Shown: positions 1 to 6,137 of the stretch, in pieces | Numbering within the stretch: the first letter of the stretch is position 1 | How the letters are laid out: each line of letters starts with the position of its first letter | Source: Syntrophaceae bacterium UBA2188 | Lineage (GTDB): Bacteria > Desulfobacterota > BSN033 > UBA1163 | Direction: 5' to 3' | Assembly: GCA_002327985.1 (NCBI GenBank) | Contig: DCVM01000070.1 | Coordinates: 18,286 to 45,981, forward strand | Length of the DNA: 27,696 bases | The notes under the pieces: generated by a model | What the model was told of the DNA's origin: nothing | What the model saw: the letters and a program-made list of their open reading frames with translations, nothing else | The model's database searches: none | Program-made: the position numbers and the translations under genes

Positions 1-14
1 GGTATCAGGCGCCC

Positions 15-431
15 ATGATCTATTTGGGCATCTTCTACGCAGTTTTGGTCGCCTGGACCATCATCTGCATCTTTCTCATCGGTTTTAAACTGACCCAGTC
101 GGAATGGGGCAATTTACTCCAATTATTTATGATCGCATTTGTCATCGCGATGACCTGGTATTTTTCGATGGGGATCTCTTATCGAGTCAATGTGGAGGAA
201 GATGGGACCCTTCGGTTGACAAGTTTCAGAAGGATTCTCAGGGTCGACTCCAGAAAAATGGAGCTCATTGAGGGACCTCATTTACCCATCGGGTTCATTC
301 GATTTCGGTTGGAACGGGAAAAGGCCTACCTCTTCTGCGTGGTAAAGGATAAATCCCTTCAACAAATTTTATCTCGGATCAGAGAAATCAACCCCGATAT
401 CAAATTCAAGAGTCTTCACTTAACCCCTTGA
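15..431 (+). CDS. Small membrane protein with PH-like C-terminal region, unknown function
   Basis: The product is 138 residues. Two hydrophobic segments (about residues 3-24 and 33-53) are followed by a soluble part rich in beta-strand-like stretches (about 55-138, starting near the YRVNVEEDGTLRLTSFRR stretch). This layout, two membrane helices then a small beta domain, resembles bacterial PH-domain membrane proteins, but no diagnostic motif lets me name it. The reading frame stays open to the left edge of the window and no Shine-Dalgarno sequence precedes this ATG, so the true start may lie outside the window. It converges on the next gene with only 17 bases between the stops. I do not recognise a specific family; the membrane location is well supported, the function is not. 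Confidence 0.6.
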   Translation: MIYLGIFYAVLVAWTIICIFLIGFKLTQSEWGNLLQLFMIAFVIAMTWYFSMGISYRVNVEEDGTLRLTSFRRILRVDSRKMELIEGPHLPIGFIRFRLEREKAYLFCVVKDKSLQQILSRIREINPDIKFKSLHLTP

Positions 432-448
432 ACCCTCCAATCATTTGG

Positions 449-1273
449 TTATGCGTGACGGTCTGCGGGTGTGACCCGAATCTGATTTTCAATCGATCCC
501 ACGCCCTTGAGTGTTTTCAAAAGGCTTTCGGCTCTTGTTTTGGTTGCCTGGTTTTCTGCTAACCCACTCAATCGGATTTTACCCGGTTCCACAACGGAAA
601 CAGAAACAGAAGTCGTTGGTCCATAGGTTAAACCCGCCTCAATGAGGGCCGCCTCGGCCCTTCGTACGAGTCCCATCATTTCAATTGATTTGATTGCATC
701 AATTGAACAGGCCTTTATTTCTTCAGAACGAGCCATTTCAATCACTGTATCCGCGGCCAATGGCACGCTCAATTTATCCATGTTTAGAATCACGTCATAG
801 AGTCCAGGGTTTTCCCAATCTACTCCGAAGGCGAATTTAATAAACGCGTCCCTTTCATGGTCGCTCCTCTCGATCGCTTTCAAAGCCCCTTCCCGTGTGA
901 ATCCCCTTCCAATCAGATTCTTGGCCCTTTTTTCGACGGAGGCCGTCACCCTGATGTGGAGGGCGCAACTGAAGGATTTCAAAAGGATGTGACTCCCTCG
1001 GCCGAGGAAAACCGCGTTTCCCTTTTTGGCCAACTCATAGACTAAGGAAGTAAGACGATCAAGCCCAATAGCAGGTTTATGGGAAAAGAGCCTTTGAAAT
1101 AAAGAAGGAGCTTTTTCATCTATTTCTTTGATATTTTTCAGAAATCCCATTTCCATGGCTGCATTTTCTATGGCTTCTGTATCATAGAATTGATATCCTA
1201 ATTTATCCGAGACCTGTCTTGCAATTTCGGTCCCATTCGTTCCCATCTTCCTTGAAAATGTGATGAAATACAT
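449..1273 (-). CDS. Cytidylate kinase-like protein with C-terminal BON domain
   Basis: This 274-residue protein begins with the pattern of the cytidylate kinase-like (Cytidylate_kin2) family: ITFSRKMGTNGTEIA near the start in place of a classic P-loop, LGYQFYD at 25-31, GRGSHILLK at 91-99, and FGVDWENPGLYDVILNMD around 149-166. The family is predicted to phosphorylate nucleoside monophosphates, but substrates are mostly unproven. Residues about 200-267 form a BON domain (the repeated V/I plus G pattern ending IENQIRV), a module usually tied to membranes, periplasmic proteins or ligand sensing. The start at 1273 is backed by AAAGGAGG a few bases upstream and by a promoter-like pair at 1305-1333. 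The N-terminal kinase family is fairly secure. What the BON domain does on a cytoplasmic kinase-like protein is not known to me. Confidence 0.8.
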   Translation of the reverse strand: MYFITFSRKMGTNGTEIARQVSDKLGYQFYDTEAIENAAMEMGFLKNIKEIDEKAPSLFQRLFSHKPAIGLDRLTSLVYELAKKGNAVFLGRGSHILLKSFSCALHIRVTASVEKRAKNLIGRGFTREGALKAIERSDHERDAFIKFAFGVDWENPGLYDVILNMDKLSVPLAADTVIEMARSEEIKACSIDAIKSIEMMGLVRRAEAALIEAGLTYGPTTSVSVSVVEPGKIRLSGLAENQATKTRAESLLKTLKGVGSIENQIRVTPADRHA

Positions 1274-1304
1274 AAAAGCCTCCTTTGTGTGGTAGTATAT
1301 CTCC

Positions 1305-1333
1305 AGTTTAATTACGGATCACAAGTAAGTCAA
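1305..1333 (-). promoter_or_regulatory. Sigma-70-like promoter for the cytidylate kinase-like gene
   Basis: Read on the minus strand there is TTGACT (1328-1333) and TAAACT (1305-1310) separated by exactly 17 bases. This lies about 30 bases upstream of the ATG at 1273, with a good ribosome binding site between. The -35 matches 5 of 6 and the -10 matches 4 of 6 consensus positions. Confidence 0.45.
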
Positions 1334-1367
1334 CTAAAAACCGACGACGAAGGTAACGCTGACGCTT

Positions 1368-1448
1368 GATTACACAGATTCCTAAAAATGATTCCACAGA
1401 TTTTCTTGAATGATCGATGAATTATTTTCTTGTGTAATCTGTGTAATC
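1368..1448. repeat. Inverted repeat with perfect 13-base arms
   Basis: The arms GATTACACAGATT (1368-1380) and AATCTGTGTAATC (1436-1448) are exact reverse complements around a 55-base AT-rich centre. The centre carries a further partial copy (GATTCCACAGATT, 1390-1402), and another partial copy (GGTGTAATC) follows near 1460. The element sits between divergently transcribed genes. It belongs to the intergenic quasi-palindromes made of a short repeated word that recur in this window. Confidence 0.75.
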
Positions 1449-1508
1449 GGTTCCTCTTCGGTGTAATCAGGGATTTCTTGGTTCTTTTAGAAATCCCGTG
1501 AATATTTC

Positions 1509-1537
1509 TTGACTCACAAAATTGTATCTGTTATAAA
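1509..1537 (+). promoter_or_regulatory. Near-consensus sigma-70 promoter for the 47-residue membrane peptide
   Basis: TTGACT at 1509-1514 and TATAAA at 1532-1537 are separated by exactly 17 bases; each box matches 5 of 6 consensus positions. Transcription would start near 1544, giving a leader of about 20 bases that contains AAGGAGG just before the ATG at 1566. Confidence 0.7.
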
Positions 1538-1565
1538 AATATGTACTTTATTAAGGAGGGATTTT

Positions 1566-1709
1566 ATGTTTGATATACCCGGTATGCCTATGATTAATAT
1601 GCCTCACAACTTCTTATTGTGGGTCTGTGTGGTCATTGTAGGTGCTGTGATCGGCTTCGTCATTTATGGGTTCATCAAGGGTTTCGAAAACGTATTTCCT
1701 GAAGGATAA
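1566..1709 (+). CDS. 47-residue single-pass membrane peptide, unknown function
   Basis: The protein opens with a Met/Pro-rich stretch (MFDIPGMPMINMPHN), continues with one long hydrophobic helix (about residues 16-36, LLWVCVVIVGAVIGFVIYGF) and ends with a short charged tail. The frame is open further upstream, but the ATG at 1566 is preferred: it follows an excellent AAGGAGG at normal spacing, and the -35/-10 pair at 1509-1537 would overlap any earlier start. A 10-bp perfect hairpin follows the stop by 13 bases. Promoter, ribosome site, peptide and hairpin make a complete small transcription unit. I do not recognise the family. Single-pass peptides of this size are often subunits or regulators of membrane complexes, but nothing adjacent indicates a partner. 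Confidence 0.75.
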   Translation: MFDIPGMPMINMPHNFLLWVCVVIVGAVIGFVIYGFIKGFENVFPEG

Positions 1710-1722
1710 TTTTCTCTATCCT

Positions 1723-1749
1723 GGTGGGTTTCAAGTTATGAAACCCACC
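1723..1749. terminator. Perfect 10-bp hairpin between convergent genes
   Basis: GGTGGGTTTC (1723-1732) and GAAACCCACC (1740-1749) pair perfectly around a 7-base loop. It lies between the stop of the 47-residue peptide gene and the end of the converging 84-residue gene, as expected of a terminator. There is no clear T tract on either side, so intrinsic termination is plausible rather than certain. Confidence 0.5.
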
Positions 1750-1788
1750 AAACCGTTAACGGGCACATCTGATCTTTTAATATTCGAT

Positions 1789-2043
1789 TTAAACCAACTC
1801 ACCCATTCGGTCGACCAACCATTTGGCGAGATCTTTCGCTTTATCCGTATCCCAATACGGTTTCACGTTTCCATCGTTTCCCGTCTCGAGCAAATACTTT
1901 TTTCCACCTTTTTCTGAACGTTTAGGATTAAGGCTGATGATTGCTACACCTCCGCCAAAGGTGGGAGGGATGTTAAACTTCAATGTTTCCCCCTCCTTAA
2001 ACTGTTCCATCCTCTTAATAATTTCGTCTTTACTCAGTTTCAT
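1789..2043 (-). CDS. Small conserved-looking soluble protein, unknown function
   Basis: This is an 84-residue soluble protein with about 30 % charged residues. It starts with an amphipathic helix (KLSKDEIIKRMEQFKEG), has a glycine-rich turn (PPTFGGGVAIISL) and ends with a second helix (TDKAKDLAKWLVDRMGEL). The start at 2043 has GGAG 7 bases upstream (minus strand). Codon use and charge pattern look like a real gene, and the overlapping plus-strand frame (1823-2119) has no comparable features. I cannot place it in a named family and see no cofactor or metal motif. It is separated from the divergently transcribed winged-helix gene by about 250 bases that contain an inverted repeat. Confidence 0.65.
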   Translation of the reverse strand: MKLSKDEIIKRMEQFKEGETLKFNIPPTFGGGVAIISLNPKRSEKGGKKYLLETGNDGNVKPYWDTDKAKDLAKWLVDRMGELV

Positions 2044-2181
2044 TTTTTCTCCTCACAATTTCGAACTTGGGAAAATGATCGTTACCCTGCGCCCCTCAGC
2101 CAAAATAATTCATTTGTGAAAAAAAATAATTTCTGGTAAATTGTATTTGATAGTACGTGACGATTTATTTGTTTCCTGAGA

Positions 2182-2213
2182 TTTAAAGCATGAAGTTTGC
2201 TTCACGCTTTAAA
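2182..2213. repeat. Inverted repeat in a divergent promoter region, possible operator
   Basis: TTTAAAGCATGAAG (2182-2195) and CTTCACGCTTTAAA (2200-2213) pair over 14 positions with one mismatch around a TTTG loop. It sits between the 84-residue gene (minus) and the winged-helix regulator (plus), about 22 bases before a weak promoter-like TTGTCA at 2235-2240. An operator for the adjacent regulator is a reasonable inference; a hairpin with another role is equally possible. Confidence 0.5.
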
Positions 2214-2294
2214 GATTATGAGTTTAGTCTGCATTTGTCAAGAGAAAATTTTAAGGGTTTAGTCCCACTCAAATAGAATTAAGGAACTTTCCCT

Positions 2295-2600
2295 ATGGCA
2301 GAATGGATGTTTGTAACAAATTATGCATTGGTTCTTGTCTATTTGGCTAAACACCCACGAATCACCGCCAGGGAGTTAGCAATATCAATAGGGATCACTG
2401 AAAGGGCGGTTAGAAAGATTATTGCTGACCTCGAAGCCGAACATTACATCTCCAAAGAAAAGGAGGGGAGGGGGATAAGGTATTCGGTTAATGCCAAGTT
2501 GCCATTCCGTCATCAGACTCAGCAAGACAAGTCGATAGGCAAACTCTTAGAGGTATTAGGCTGGAAAGAAAAAAGGAAAAATACGAAAACTTCTAAATAG
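2295..2600 (+). CDS. Winged helix-turn-helix transcriptional regulator
   Basis: This is a 101-residue protein. Residues about 8-65 read as a MarR/ArsR-type winged helix: a first helix (NYALVLVYLAKHP), a helix-turn-helix (ITARELAISIGITERAVRKIIADLEAEHYI) and a wing (KEKEGRGIRYSVNAK). The recognition helix ITERAVRKIIADL is well formed. The short, lysine-rich C-terminus has no ligand domain, so the signal it senses is not visible. The start is an ATG preceded by AAGGAA. Candidate control elements upstream are the inverted repeat at 2182-2213 and TTGTCA/TTTAGT with 17-base spacing at 2235-2263. Targets are unknown; it converges with the aldolase gene and is divergent from the 84-residue gene. Confidence 0.8.
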   Translation: MAEWMFVTNYALVLVYLAKHPRITARELAISIGITERAVRKIIADLEAEHYISKEKEGRGIRYSVNAKLPFRHQTQQDKSIGKLLEVLGWKEKRKNTKTSK

Positions 2601-2638
2601 AACCAATAAGGGAATTTGGTCTTTATCGAGGTAGCATT

Positions 2639-3520
2639 TTATACCTTTTTCAAGCGAAGTAGCAGCCTTTTCAATTCTTCTCCCACATCTCTTCCTGGCC
2701 GCTTTAGAGGAAGCCTAGGGTCCCCCCCACAATATCCCGCCAGATCCATTGCCATCTTCAAACCGCCGATGCCATACTTTGTCGTCACGGCTTTGGCTAA
2801 CGGGGTTAATCGACCTTGTAAGGCCCTTGCCTCATTCATTTTCTCTTTGTTAAAAAGATTCTGGATCTGAACGCATTCTTGGGGAACGACATTTGCCACA
2901 GCCAGGATTCCACCTACCGCTCCTACACAAAGCGCAGGGAAGAATACGGGTGCGGAGCCTACAAAGACAGCAAATCCTTTTTGAGACAAATTAATCATCT
3001 CACTCAATTGACCGATATTTCCTGAACTGTCTTTGATCCCAATAATGTTAGAATGCTCAGAAAGTTTAGCCACTATCTCGGGGTCTAAATTGATTCCGGT
3101 AAATTGTGGGACGTTGTAGATGAGAATTCCGACTCTGGAAGAATCTGCAACAGCCATGAAGTGATCATATAAAATCTGTGGTTTCATTGATCCTTTGAAA
3201 TAGGAAGGAGTCACCACGAGAGCGCAGTCCGCCCCCATCTTAGCCACTTGATTAGTAAAAAGAATTGTTTCCTGAGTTGATTCCATGCCGGTTCCGACAA
3301 GCATGATTTGGGATGTAGGAATCGATTCCCTCGAGACCTCCGTCACTTTTATTTTTTCCTTTTTGTTGAGATAGACAGTCTCCCCATTCGATCCGAGAAC
3401 GAGGTAACCGGAAAGACCCGTTTTATTCCATTTTTGAAAGTTCGTTTTGAGTTTACCTACATCTAATTTTCCATCCTGAAAAGGTGTGGTAATGGGTGGC
3501 AAAACACCGGCGAGTTTCAT
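2639..3520 (-). CDS. DHDPS-family aldolase, closest in motifs to 4-hydroxy-2-oxoglutarate aldolase (HOGA1)
   Basis: A (beta/alpha)8 Schiff-base aldolase/lyase of 293 residues, the normal size of the DapA/NanA family. The catalytic tyrosine is Tyr135 (IYNVPQFTG) and the Schiff-base lysine is Lys163 (GIKDSSGN); Tyr107 is also kept. The substrate loop is GSNGE (43-47), as in mammalian HOGA1, instead of the GTTGE of dihydrodipicolinate synthase. The arginine that binds aspartate semialdehyde in DapA (in YNVPxRTG) is Phe140 here. Further HOGA1-like stretches are MESTQ (79-83), VVTPSYFKG (102-110), AVGGILAVANV and the C-terminal YCGGDPRLPL. A role in lysine synthesis is therefore unlikely; retro-aldol cleavage of a 2-oxo acid to pyruvate is more likely. 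The ATG has CCGGAGGAA upstream on its strand. Exact substrate unproven. Confidence 0.8.
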   Translation of the reverse strand: MKLAGVLPPITTPFQDGKLDVGKLKTNFQKWNKTGLSGYLVLGSNGETVYLNKKEKIKVTEVSRESIPTSQIMLVGTGMESTQETILFTNQVAKMGADCALVVTPSYFKGSMKPQILYDHFMAVADSSRVGILIYNVPQFTGINLDPEIVAKLSEHSNIIGIKDSSGNIGQLSEMINLSQKGFAVFVGSAPVFFPALCVGAVGGILAVANVVPQECVQIQNLFNKEKMNEARALQGRLTPLAKAVTTKYGIGGLKMAMDLAGYCGGDPRLPLKRPGRDVGEELKRLLLRLKKV

Positions 3521-3544
3521 GGTATTCCTCCGGAAAAATCATTA

Positions 3545-3630
3545 GGGTTCAAAGATTCCAGGGTTCGTGGGTTCAAGGGATTTTTGTAAAATTTTAACTT
3601 GGACCCTTTAATCCTGGAAACCTTGAATCC
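3545..3630. repeat. Imperfect intergenic inverted repeat with 30-base arms
   Basis: The arms 3545-3574 and 3601-3630 are reverse complements at roughly three quarters of positions; both are built from variations of the word TTCCAGG / GGTTCAAGG. The 26-base centre is AT-rich. It lies upstream of the HOGA1-like gene and could fold as a long hairpin. Otherwise the stretch 3631-3906 shows nothing I can name. Confidence 0.6.
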
Positions 3631-3906
3631 TTCTCAAGGGTAACATGTGAAAAGGCGATGGTCAAATGTTCTCCCTCAGTCACAAGATAGAAAACCGTCG
3701 ATCTGGTAGGAATACTTTCAAAACTTTATCAAGTGCACGTCCAATAGGAATGGGTCATCATCGGGGGACCCTTGCTCAGCCTGATTAGAGTTATTCCTTC
3801 TTGGTAGATATAATGGAGAGGTGGCACTATAAAGTTTTTCCAGCATCCCTCCCAGATCTCCAAAATCTCCTGAGACTGAGGGATGACGGTCAAATTGCTT
3901 TTTTCC

Positions 3907-3935
3907 TTGACAATTATTATTAATCCTATTGTAAT
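3907..3935 (+). promoter_or_regulatory. Sigma-70 promoter with perfect -35 for the LeuA-domain gene
   Basis: TTGACA (3907-3912, 6 of 6) and TGTAAT (3930-3935, 5 of 6) have a 17-base spacer. The predicted start of transcription, near 3942, lies just upstream of the GTG at 3965, which helps to choose that start and makes the TTG at 3947 unlikely. Confidence 0.65.
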
Positions 3936-3964
3936 TAGAGAAAATTTTGGTGGGGAGCAGATCC

Positions 3965-4426
3965 GTGGTTGAGAGAAAGATCAAGGAAGCAACAAAAATC
4001 TTAAATCTTTTAAGGTCCATGTCCAATTATAAACCCCATTTTGAGATCATAGGTAATTACCGGCTCATTGATGATGGCGTGCGACCGGAGGCCACCATTA
4101 TGCTCCGGGCCAACGACAAAGAGATGCATGAAGCGGACACAGGGGTAGGTCCCGTAGATGCCCTGGCAAAAGTCTTGAAAAAATCACTCAAATCTATTTT
4201 CCCCGAAGTCGATCATATAAAATTGATTGACTTCAGTTCAAAAATCTTTGATCCGGGTGCAGGAACCGCCGCAGGCGTGGAGGTGGAGATTCTCTTTAGC
4301 AATGGGAAGGATGCCTGGAGGGTCAAGGCATTTTCTGAAAATATTTGCAAAGCTTCTTTTCTGGCATTGGTGGATGGATTCGAATATGGAATTTATATTT
4401 CAAGAGAAAAGAAGAATGAACAATAG
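3965..4426 (+). CDS. Stand-alone LeuA/CimA-type allosteric (regulatory dimer) domain protein
   Basis: The 153-residue product is made almost only of the C-terminal regulatory domain of 2-isopropylmalate/citramalate synthases. Recognisable stretches in order are HFEIIGNYRLIDDGVRPEAT (25-44), HEADTGVGPVDALAKVL (55-71), FPEVDHIKLIDF (79-90), DPGAGTAAGVEVEI (96-109), SENICKASFLALVDGFEYGI (124-143). In the enzymes this domain binds leucine or isoleucine; the catalytic TIM barrel is absent here. About 24 residues with helical character precede the domain. The GTG at 3965 is chosen because GGGGAG lies 7 bases before it and a perfect -35 promoter ends 30 bases upstream. Having its own promoter argues against a decayed cimA remnant. 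It might modulate a synthase in trans or act as an amino-acid sensor; both are inference. Confidence 0.82.
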   Translation: MVERKIKEATKILNLLRSMSNYKPHFEIIGNYRLIDDGVRPEATIMLRANDKEMHEADTGVGPVDALAKVLKKSLKSIFPEVDHIKLIDFSSKIFDPGAGTAAGVEVEILFSNGKDAWRVKAFSENICKASFLALVDGFEYGIYISREKKNEQ

Positions 4427-4500
4427 TCAATAAGCAATGGAAAAAGGGCAAATTAATAGTGGTGAAAAACTAACCAAACATATTTAAAATTTTGGATTCC

Positions 4501-4572
4501 TGTCATCCTGAACCATATCCTGGATCAAGCAATGTCATTCTGAACTTGTTTCAGGACCTGGTTCGGCATGAC
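4501..4572. repeat. Two degenerate copies of a REP-like palindromic unit
   Basis: Two adjacent units start TGTCATCCTGAAC (4501) and TGTCATTCTGAAC (4533). The second is palindromic: GTCAT (4534-4538) pairs with ATGAC (4568-4572), and inside it CTGAA pairs with TTCAG. Short units of this shape are typical extragenic palindromes. The stretch lies between the LeuA-domain gene and the 58-residue gene; 4427-4500 shows nothing else. Confidence 0.55.
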
Positions 4573-4601
4573 GCTTTATGTTTGTTTGAAGGGAGGCCCT
4601 T

Positions 4602-4778
4602 ATGGATCGAAAAAAATTGGAAGAGGCCGTTTTGAAAAACGCAAAGGCAGGGAAAATTCCCTGCGCGGTGTGTTTTAAGATCGCCGACGATTTTGAAATG
4701 CCAAAGAAGGAATTGACCAAGATTTTGAACGAAATGAATATTAAAATCAGTCAGTGTCAATTGGGTTGTTTTGAATAA
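4602..4778 (+). CDS. 58-residue Cys-containing small protein, unknown function
   Basis: Translation gives a 58-residue protein starting MDRKKLEEAVLKNAKAGKIP and ending CQLGCFE. The ATG is preceded at 5 bases by GGGAGG (4591-4596), an excellent ribosome site. Two Cys pairs are visible: CAVC (residues 21-24) and CQLGC (52-56). Between them FKIADDFEMPKKELTKILNEM looks like a helix-turn-helix-shaped small domain. The pattern 'IPCAvcFkIA ... I.I.CQLGCF' looks to me like a conserved small domain of anaerobes, sometimes fused to regulators, but I cannot name it with confidence. The four cysteines could hold a metal or an Fe-S cluster; this is inference. Start, length and composition strongly suggest a real gene. 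Confidence 0.7.
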   Translation: MDRKKLEEAVLKNAKAGKIPCAVCFKIADDFEMPKKELTKILNEMNIKISQCQLGCFE

Positions 4779-5016
4779 TATTTTCAATTAATTATTTGGA
4801 TAAGAGCATTGTCTTTTCGTGTAAAAACATGACATTTTTCGTTCAAATTGTGAAATATTTTCATATTTGAATGATCTTTCCTTCTAAACGATAATAAGCT
4901 AACCATTTGAAATCATAAAATATTTTTAATGGTTATAAACTTGGTATAAATATTGCTCCTATCGATTATAGGTTAACTTATTGTTTTTATTAAAATTTTA
5001 ACAAGATGAGAAAAAT

Positions 5017-5772
5017 ATGTTAGGTCTGTTACAACTTTTACTCGCAGTGTTTGCTATCTTTAGTGCCCTAAGATTCCCAGAGGAGTTGAAGCTCTTCGTA
5101 CCTTTAGGTTGCCTGATTGCAATGCTCATCATCAGTCGGCTTGAAAAAAGGAAGACCGATAGAAAAACGGAAAGGATAAGTTTTTTGCAGTCGGAAATGG
5201 ATAAGGTTTCAAAAAAAGAGTCCACGGCGATCAAAGACCAGGATTTTTTCATTATCGACTCATTGCTCTGGCCAAAAAGTGAATTGTTACTAATCGATGC
5301 CGTTCATTCCATCTTTAAGGATTTGGGATTCAAGGTGTCTGCTGGCATCAACTATCAAACCGTGGATCGGATTGTTAAAATTCCTGAAACACACATGGTT
5401 TTTGGGGTACAAATTCTGATGAGTGAAGGGGAACTGGAGGGGAACCACCCCAAAATCAGCCGGGCCTTGCAATTTGAAAAAGAAAAAAGGGAAAATGAGA
5501 AATCCTTGATGATTGTGAGCACCCATATTCACCTTCCGCTTTCGGAGAGGGATAGGTTGAATCATATCTCCAAAGAGCTGAGTCATTTTTTAAAACGGCA
5601 TCATATGAGCTTAATAACGACCCATCACCTCTATGAGCTCTGGCAGAAAGCAAAAGGAAGAGAAATTAATATTTTTGGATTCTTTGAAAAGGTCTATTCT
5701 CATTCAGGGGAGACTCTACAGTCAAAAGAAATTGAAAATTCTCAATCGCCTCTATTTGGTGTACCTGTCTAA
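5017..5772 (+). CDS. Membrane-anchored protein with degenerate PD-(D/E)XK nuclease-like domain
   Basis: 251 residues. Two hydrophobic segments at the N-terminus (about 3-18 and 26-40) are followed by a charged, helical linker (41-75) and a soluble domain (about 76-215). That domain has the layout of restriction endonuclease-like folds: helix LLLIDAVHSIFKDLGF, then D117RIVKI, then FGVQILMSEGE (129-139), a central helix, LMIVST (164-169) and the closing LITTHHLYELWQ. At the position where a nuclease would carry E-x-K the protein has Q132-I-L134, so catalysis is probably lost and a binding or structural role is more likely. No strong ribosome site precedes the ATG (GATGAG only). I do not recognise a named family; the fold call is moderate. 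Confidence 0.6.
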   Translation: MLGLLQLLLAVFAIFSALRFPEELKLFVPLGCLIAMLIISRLEKRKTDRKTERISFLQSEMDKVSKKESTAIKDQDFFIIDSLLWPKSELLLIDAVHSIFKDLGFKVSAGINYQTVDRIVKIPETHMVFGVQILMSEGELEGNHPKISRALQFEKEKRENEKSLMIVSTHIHLPLSERDRLNHISKELSHFLKRHHMSLITTHHLYELWQKAKGREINIFGFFEKVYSHSGETLQSKEIENSQSPLFGVPV

Positions 5773-5905
5773 TAACTCTCTACGGTTATCCTCACCCAAC
5801 TAAGGAAGAAAGAACCTTTCGATCTCCTATATTCTCCGTTATAATAAGATTAATGCAGGGTAAAGAGGTTTTAGCCAAAGGAATTTATAAAAATATGCCA
5901 GAATA

Positions 5906-6111
5906 CCCCTCAGCTCTGCTGGGGGGATGAATGGCCTCCCTCTCCCCTGGGGGGAGAGGGTTAGGGTGAGGGGGAAATGATCTTATCATCACCCCCACCT
6001 TAATCCTCCCCCATCAAGGGGGAGGAAAGTTTTTTAGAGAATTTGATGCCCCGCAGCTTGCTGCGGGGTAGTTCACTTGAAGAGAGCAGTGAATGCATAT
6101 ATGCGTTCACT
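5906..6111. repeat. Gene-free stretch with five consecutive hairpins/palindromes
   Basis: Within the 365-base gap before the radical SAM gene are five separate dyads. They are 5906-5926 (9 bp with one T.G), 5938-5960 (perfect 10 bp, CCCTCTCCCC/GGGGAGAGGG), 6005-6025 (perfect 8 bp, followed at 6030-6035 by six Ts), 6049-6068 (perfect 8 bp, CCCCGCAG/CTGCGGGG, loop CTTG) and 6088-6111 (24-base palindrome, 11 of 12 pairs, centred on GCATATATGC). The third, with its T tract, could be a terminator on the plus strand. The first part (5773-5905) shows nothing nameable. Confidence 0.7.
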
Positions 6112-6137
6112 ACGATTGATGGAATGAAAGGACGGGG

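Noticed and set aside
1368..1448. CRISPR-like or insertion-sequence end
   Set aside because: There are only two full arms plus partial copies, no regular spacers and no transposase nearby.
2639..3520. Assignment of the aldolase as dapA (lysine biosynthesis)
   Set aside because: The aspartate semialdehyde-binding arginine and the GTTGE threonines are missing; the sequence fits HOGA1 better.
3947..3964. TTG at 3947 as start of the LeuA-domain gene
   Set aside because: It lies only about 5 bases after the predicted transcription start, with no ribosome site; GTG at 3965 has both.
3718..4026. 102-residue open frame on the minus strand upstream of the LeuA-domain gene
   Set aside because: Composition is not protein-like, there is no ribosome site, and it overlaps the promoter and start of the LeuA-domain gene.
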